Source: Eubacteriales bacterium (GTDB lineage: Bacteria > Bacillota_A > Clostridia > Christensenellales > Aristaeellaceae). Taken from it: a stretch of DNA of 7,092 nucleotides. Position 1 is the stretch's first letter. Each line of letters starts with the position of its first letter. Shown in pieces: positions 4,334-7,092 of this stretch. Made by a program: the position numbers and the translations under genes. Under the pieces are notes generated by a model. It worked only from the letters and a program-made list of their open reading frames with translations, did no database searches and was not told the origin of the DNA. Location of the stretch: assembly GCA_029974855.1 (NCBI GenBank), contig JARKQO010000373.1, positions 1-7,092 of the forward strand. Direction: 5' to 3'.

Positions 4334-6203
4334 TATGGGCGACGGCGAAAGCGCCGTGGCGGTTTTTCAGCAGGGCTCGGGAATTGAACCCATCGTAGTG
4401 CCCATCGCGGGAAGCAAAAGCTTGCTGTCCGCGGTGGGCAAGCTGCATGGGGAAATCGTGGTGGGGGAGCGGGCCTATACGGACGCCTTGGCCGAGGATT
4501 TGTCCGTGCGCTTCAAAAGCCGCTTCACCTACGACCCGGCCTCCTACGATACGGTGGTGCTCTTTGCCAAGGGGGTGCGCAAGGCCCTGGAAGAAAGCTC
4601 CTATCTTCAGGAGGAGGACACTTTGGTGGTGGGCTGTCCGGCGGGCTGGAACGCCGCCAGCCGCAGGCGCTACCATGACCTGCTGCTGCGGGCGGGCTTT
4701 CGGGCTTCCCAGATCATCTCGGAATCCCGGGCGGCGTTTTTGTACGCCAAATACGCCAAAACCGTTGCCCTGGATATCGACGTGCTCACCCAAAGCGCTT
4801 TGGTGATCGACATCGGCAGCTCCACTTTGGACTTCGCCGATATCGTGGACGGGCGGGAAACCGGCGTGGGGACCTTTGGGGAAATTCAGCTGGGAGGCGG
4901 CCTTTTGGACGCGGAGCTGCTGCGCAGGGCCGTGGAGCGGAGCCGCCAGCGGGACGCGCTGAAAAGGGTGTTCGCGGAAAGCAAAAGCTGGTACAGCTAT
5001 TGCGAAATTCAGGCCCGGAGGGTGAAGGAGCAATACTTCACCCAGGAGGCCGCCGACCCTCACGCAACGGTGAAGAAGCAGGTTCGGGTGTTCTATGACG
5101 GGATGCAAAGACTGTCTTTGGAGCTGGACGCCCAGGAAGCGGCCCAGCTGGTGGAAGCGCCTTTGGAGGCCCTGGGAGGCGAGAGCTTCACCCAGGCGCT
5201 GCGAAACGCTTTGACCCATGCCAGGCAACTCACCCGGGCGGAGCCCCCCAAGGTGGTGCTGCTCACCGGCGGGGCCTCCCGGATGGGGATGTTCCAGGCC
5301 CTGTGCCGGGAGATTTTTGCGGAGGCGGTGGTAGTTTCCTGCCCGGAGCCGGAGTTTTCCATTGCCAAGGGGTTGGCCTATGCGGGCTGGATCGACGAGA
5401 ACATGCGGGCCTTTCGCCAGGCTGTGGCCCGGGAAATCACCGACGATAAGGTGTCCGGCATCGCCCGGGAGGCCTTGCCCAGGCTGAACCCCGGGGTGGT
5501 GGACGCTTTGGTGGAGCTGGCGCTGCGGGAGGTGGCCATCCCCACCGTGTCCCAGTGGAAGCGGGGGGACATCGACACCCTCCAGGAGATGGCCACGCTA
5601 TTGGAGGCCAGGCTCCAGGAGGTGCTGGCCTCCCCCATGGCCAAGGAGGCTTTGGAGCCGGTGATCGCCGGGTGGGTACAGGGCCTTACCGGGAAGCTTC
5701 AGGCCATGGTGAATCCCATCTGCGACCAGTACCAGGTGCCCCGCAAGGAGATGGAGCTCTCCTTCGCACAGCGGGGAGACACGGGCAAGGTGACCATCCA
5801 GGCCAAGGAGCTGATGGGCTTCCCTTTGATCGGCGCACTGGTGGGCATCGTCACCAGCGTAAGAAGCGCGCTGCTGTGCGGCGGCGGCGGGGTGGCGCTG
5901 ATTGCCGCCGGGCCCTTGGGCTTTGCGGCGGGGCTGGCAGTGGGGGCCGTGGTGGGGGCTTTGGGCTGGGGCGCGGTATCCGGCGCGCTGATGAAGGCCA
6001 AGCTGCCTTGGGTCCTTCGCCAGATGAATGTGGAGAAGCGCCTTCGGAGCGAGGGGGTCAAAAGAAGCCTCCGGGAAGCCCTGACCAAGGAGATCGCCTC
6101 CCAAAACGGGGAGTTCCCCCGGCAGGTGGTACAGGGCTTCACCCAGGCCTTTCAGCAATATTTGGGCCAGGTGACCCAGGCGGCGGAGATTCCCATTCAA
6201 TAG
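4314..6203 (+). CDS. Atypical Hsp70/actin-fold ATPase with C-terminal glycine-zipper membrane segment
   Basis: This 629-residue protein has the actin/Hsp70 ATPase fold at its N-terminus. Phosphate-1 is IGFDMGDGESAVAVF (4-18). Phosphate-2 is ALVIDIGSSTLDF (162-174, D166). The adenosine loop is VVLLTGGASRMG (314-325), followed by FSIAKGLAYAGW, as in the GLA.G helix of Hsp70s. The DnaK-type phosphate-1 GTTxS is replaced by GDGESA. After the ATPase core (about residue 360) there is no recognisable DnaK hydrophobic linker or beta-sandwich substrate domain. Instead there is a mostly helical stretch (about 365-495), then a hydrophobic segment at 501-560. That segment has glycines at 536, 540, 544 and 548 (GxxxGxxxGxxxG) and G553/G557. 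An amphipathic, basic helical tail follows (561-629). The architecture suggests membrane insertion or association. The gene overlaps the GrpE-like membrane gene by 20 bp and is followed 18 bp later by the phosphatase gene. The ATPase fold is certain; the client and role are unknown. Confidence 0.9.
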   Translation: MRFIGFDMGDGESAVAVFQQGSGIEPIVVPIAGSKSLLSAVGKLHGEIVVGERAYTDALAEDLSVRFKSRFTYDPASYDTVVLFAKGVRKALEESSYLQEEDTLVVGCPAGWNAASRRRYHDLLLRAGFRASQIISESRAAFLYAKYAKTVALDIDVLTQSALVIDIGSSTLDFADIVDGRETGVGTFGEIQLGGGLLDAELLRRAVERSRQRDALKRVFAESKSWYSYCEIQARRVKEQYFTQEAADPHATVKKQVRVFYDGMQRLSLELDAQEAAQLVEAPLEALGGESFTQALRNALTHARQLTRAEPPKVVLLTGGASRMGMFQALCREIFAEAVVVSCPEPEFSIAKGLAYAGWIDENMRAFRQAVAREITDDKVSGIAREALPRLNPGVVDALVELALREVAIPTVSQWKRGDIDTLQEMATLLEARLQEVLASPMAKEALEPVIAGWVQGLTGKLQAMVNPICDQYQVPRKEMELSFAQRGDTGKVTIQAKELMGFPLIGALVGIVTSVRSALLCGGGGVALIAAGPLGFAAGLAVGAVVGALGWGAVSGALMKAKLPWVLRQMNVEKRLRSEGVKRSLREALTKEIASQNGEFPRQVVQGFTQAFQQYLGQVTQAAEIPIQ

Positions 6204-6221
6204 CCATGGGGAGGAATCGGC

Positions 6222-7092
6222 ATGGAAACTCGCCTTCCGGCATACAACGCCAGCATTTTGTCTTTAATGCAATCGATCCTTGCGCATTATGGAGCAAAGC
6301 CCCTTCATCCAACGCTGCCCCGGCTGGACCGGGCGCTGGAAAAGGGCTTTCAGAACGTGGTGCTGCTGGTGTTCGACGGACTGGGAGTCAATGTTTTGCA
6401 GCGGCACCTGGAGCCGGACGGGTTTTTCAGGGCCCATATGGCCGGGGAAATCAGCAGCGTGTACCCTTGCACCACCACTACGGCCATCACCACCTTCGCC
6501 AGCGGCCTGTCCCCTCTGGAGCATGGCTGGATCGGCTGGTGCTGCTATTTCAAGGAGGTGGACGCCTGCGTGGATTTGTTCAGCGGCAACCTGTCCGGCA
6601 TCGCGGAGGGGGTGCCTGCCGGCGAAGAACATGTCTCCTACCGGTATCTGAACTTTGAGACGGTTTTCTCCAAAATCCAGGCGGGCACCCAAAAGCGGGT
6701 GGAGGCGGTGGCCGTATCCCCCTTTGCCGAGCATTTTGCGGATACCTGCCAGGACATCTGCCGGCAGGTGGAAGCCCTCTGCCGCCAGCCCGGCAGGAAG
6801 TTCATCAGCGCGTACCATTTCCAACCGGATCAGCTGATGCACGATGTGGGCATCGGCGGCCCCCAGGTGGGCGAGAAAGTTAGGAGGTACGAGGCCTTGG
6901 TTCAGGCCATGGCAAAGGAGCTTTCCCATACGCTGCTGATCATCACGGCGGACCACGGCATGACGGATATGACCATGCGCTATGTGGAGGATTATCCGGA
7001 AATCGCGGAATGCCTGGAGCATCCCATTTCCCTGGAGCCCAGGTGCTGCGGCCTCTTTGTGAAGGACATATACCGGGAGGCGTTCCCGGAAC
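6222..7092 (+). CDS. Alkaline phosphatase superfamily phosphodiesterase/nucleotide pyrophosphatase-like, 3' truncated
   Basis: An open frame runs from the ATG at 6222 to the window edge without a stop (290 codons visible). The ribosome binding site GGGGAGG (6208-6214) lies 7 bases upstream. The metal and nucleophile motifs of type I phosphodiesterases appear in order: VVLLVFDGLG with D52; SSVYPCTTTTAITT with a threonine nucleophile, probably T85 (third residue after the proline, as in NPP enzymes); the fold signature ASGLSPLEHGWIGW; FQPDQLMHDVG with D203 and H207; and TADHGMTD with D244 and H245. The last metal histidine should lie beyond the window. No signal peptide is visible, so it is probably cytosolic, unlike many NPP enzymes. 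The substrate (a nucleotide, phosphonate or phospholipid head group) cannot be read. The 18-bp gap from the Hsp70-like gene suggests co-transcription. It carries many cysteines (83, 107, 108, 116, 176, 180, 187), consistent with a reducing cytoplasm in an anaerobe. Confidence 0.88.
   Translation, partial: METRLPAYNASILSLMQSILAHYGAKPLHPTLPRLDRALEKGFQNVVLLVFDGLGVNVLQRHLEPDGFFRAHMAGEISSVYPCTTTTAITTFASGLSPLEHGWIGWCCYFKEVDACVDLFSGNLSGIAEGVPAGEEHVSYRYLNFETVFSKIQAGTQKRVEAVAVSPFAEHFADTCQDICRQVEALCRQPGRKFISAYHFQPDQLMHDVGIGGPQVGEKVRRYEALVQAMAKELSHTLLIITADHGMTDMTMRYVEDYPEIAECLEHPISLEPRCCGLFVKDIYREAFPE

Noticed and set aside
4221..5228. 335-codon open frame on the minus strand opposite the Hsp70-like gene
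   Set aside because: Antisense shadow of a gene with intact ATPase motifs; low-complexity His/Gly/Gln composition and no plausible start context.
5555..6658. + strand open frame spanning the end of the Hsp70-like gene and the start of the phosphatase gene
   Set aside because: Gly/Arg/His-rich out-of-frame translation overlapping two well-supported genes.

Overview
The window is a densely coding, GC-rich stretch with every supported gene on the + strand. It suggests a spore-forming, high-GC member of the Clostridia (Bacillota). The evidence is the tail of a GerW/YtfJ-type sporulation protein overlapping a DacB/DacF-type D,D-carboxypeptidase, followed shortly by an RluB-type pseudouridine synthase, plus strong GGAGG-type ribosome binding sites and very short gene junctions. 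The exact taxon cannot be read from the sequence.

Layout. (1) 1-1372: the 3' end of gerW/ytfJ and a complete secreted carboxypeptidase, coupled by an ATGA overlap. (2) 1373-1492: the only sizeable non-coding gap (about 120 bp), holding an AT-rich patch with a plausible extended -10 promoter. (3) 1493-2763: a GNAT acetyltransferase resembling streptothricin acetyltransferases, coupled by another ATGA overlap to rluB. In Bacillus the spore-maturation genes spmA and spmB lie between dacB and rluB; here the acetyltransferase is in that place. (4) 2785-6203: three genes not recognised as a named system. They are a low-complexity protein with 39-residue Gly/Leu/Asp repeats and a polybasic, histone H1-like tail; a protein with a two-helix membrane hairpin and a cytosolic domain that reads like a divergent GrpE; and, overlapping it by 20 bp, an Hsp70/actin-fold ATPase. 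The ATPase lacks a recognisable DnaK substrate-binding domain and carries a hydrophobic glycine-zipper segment near its C-terminus. (5) 6222-7092: an alkaline-phosphatase-superfamily phosphodiesterase, cut off by the window end.

The genes from 1493 onward are separated by 28 bp or less, or overlap, so they could be one transcript. The most interesting proposal is that 2785-6203 (possibly with the phosphatase) encodes a membrane-associated Hsp70 system with its own membrane-tethered nucleotide exchange factor and a repeat-rich, charge-segregated partner. No J-domain protein is visible here. The Hsp70 fold and membrane segments are read directly from motifs; the GrpE assignment and the joint function are inference.
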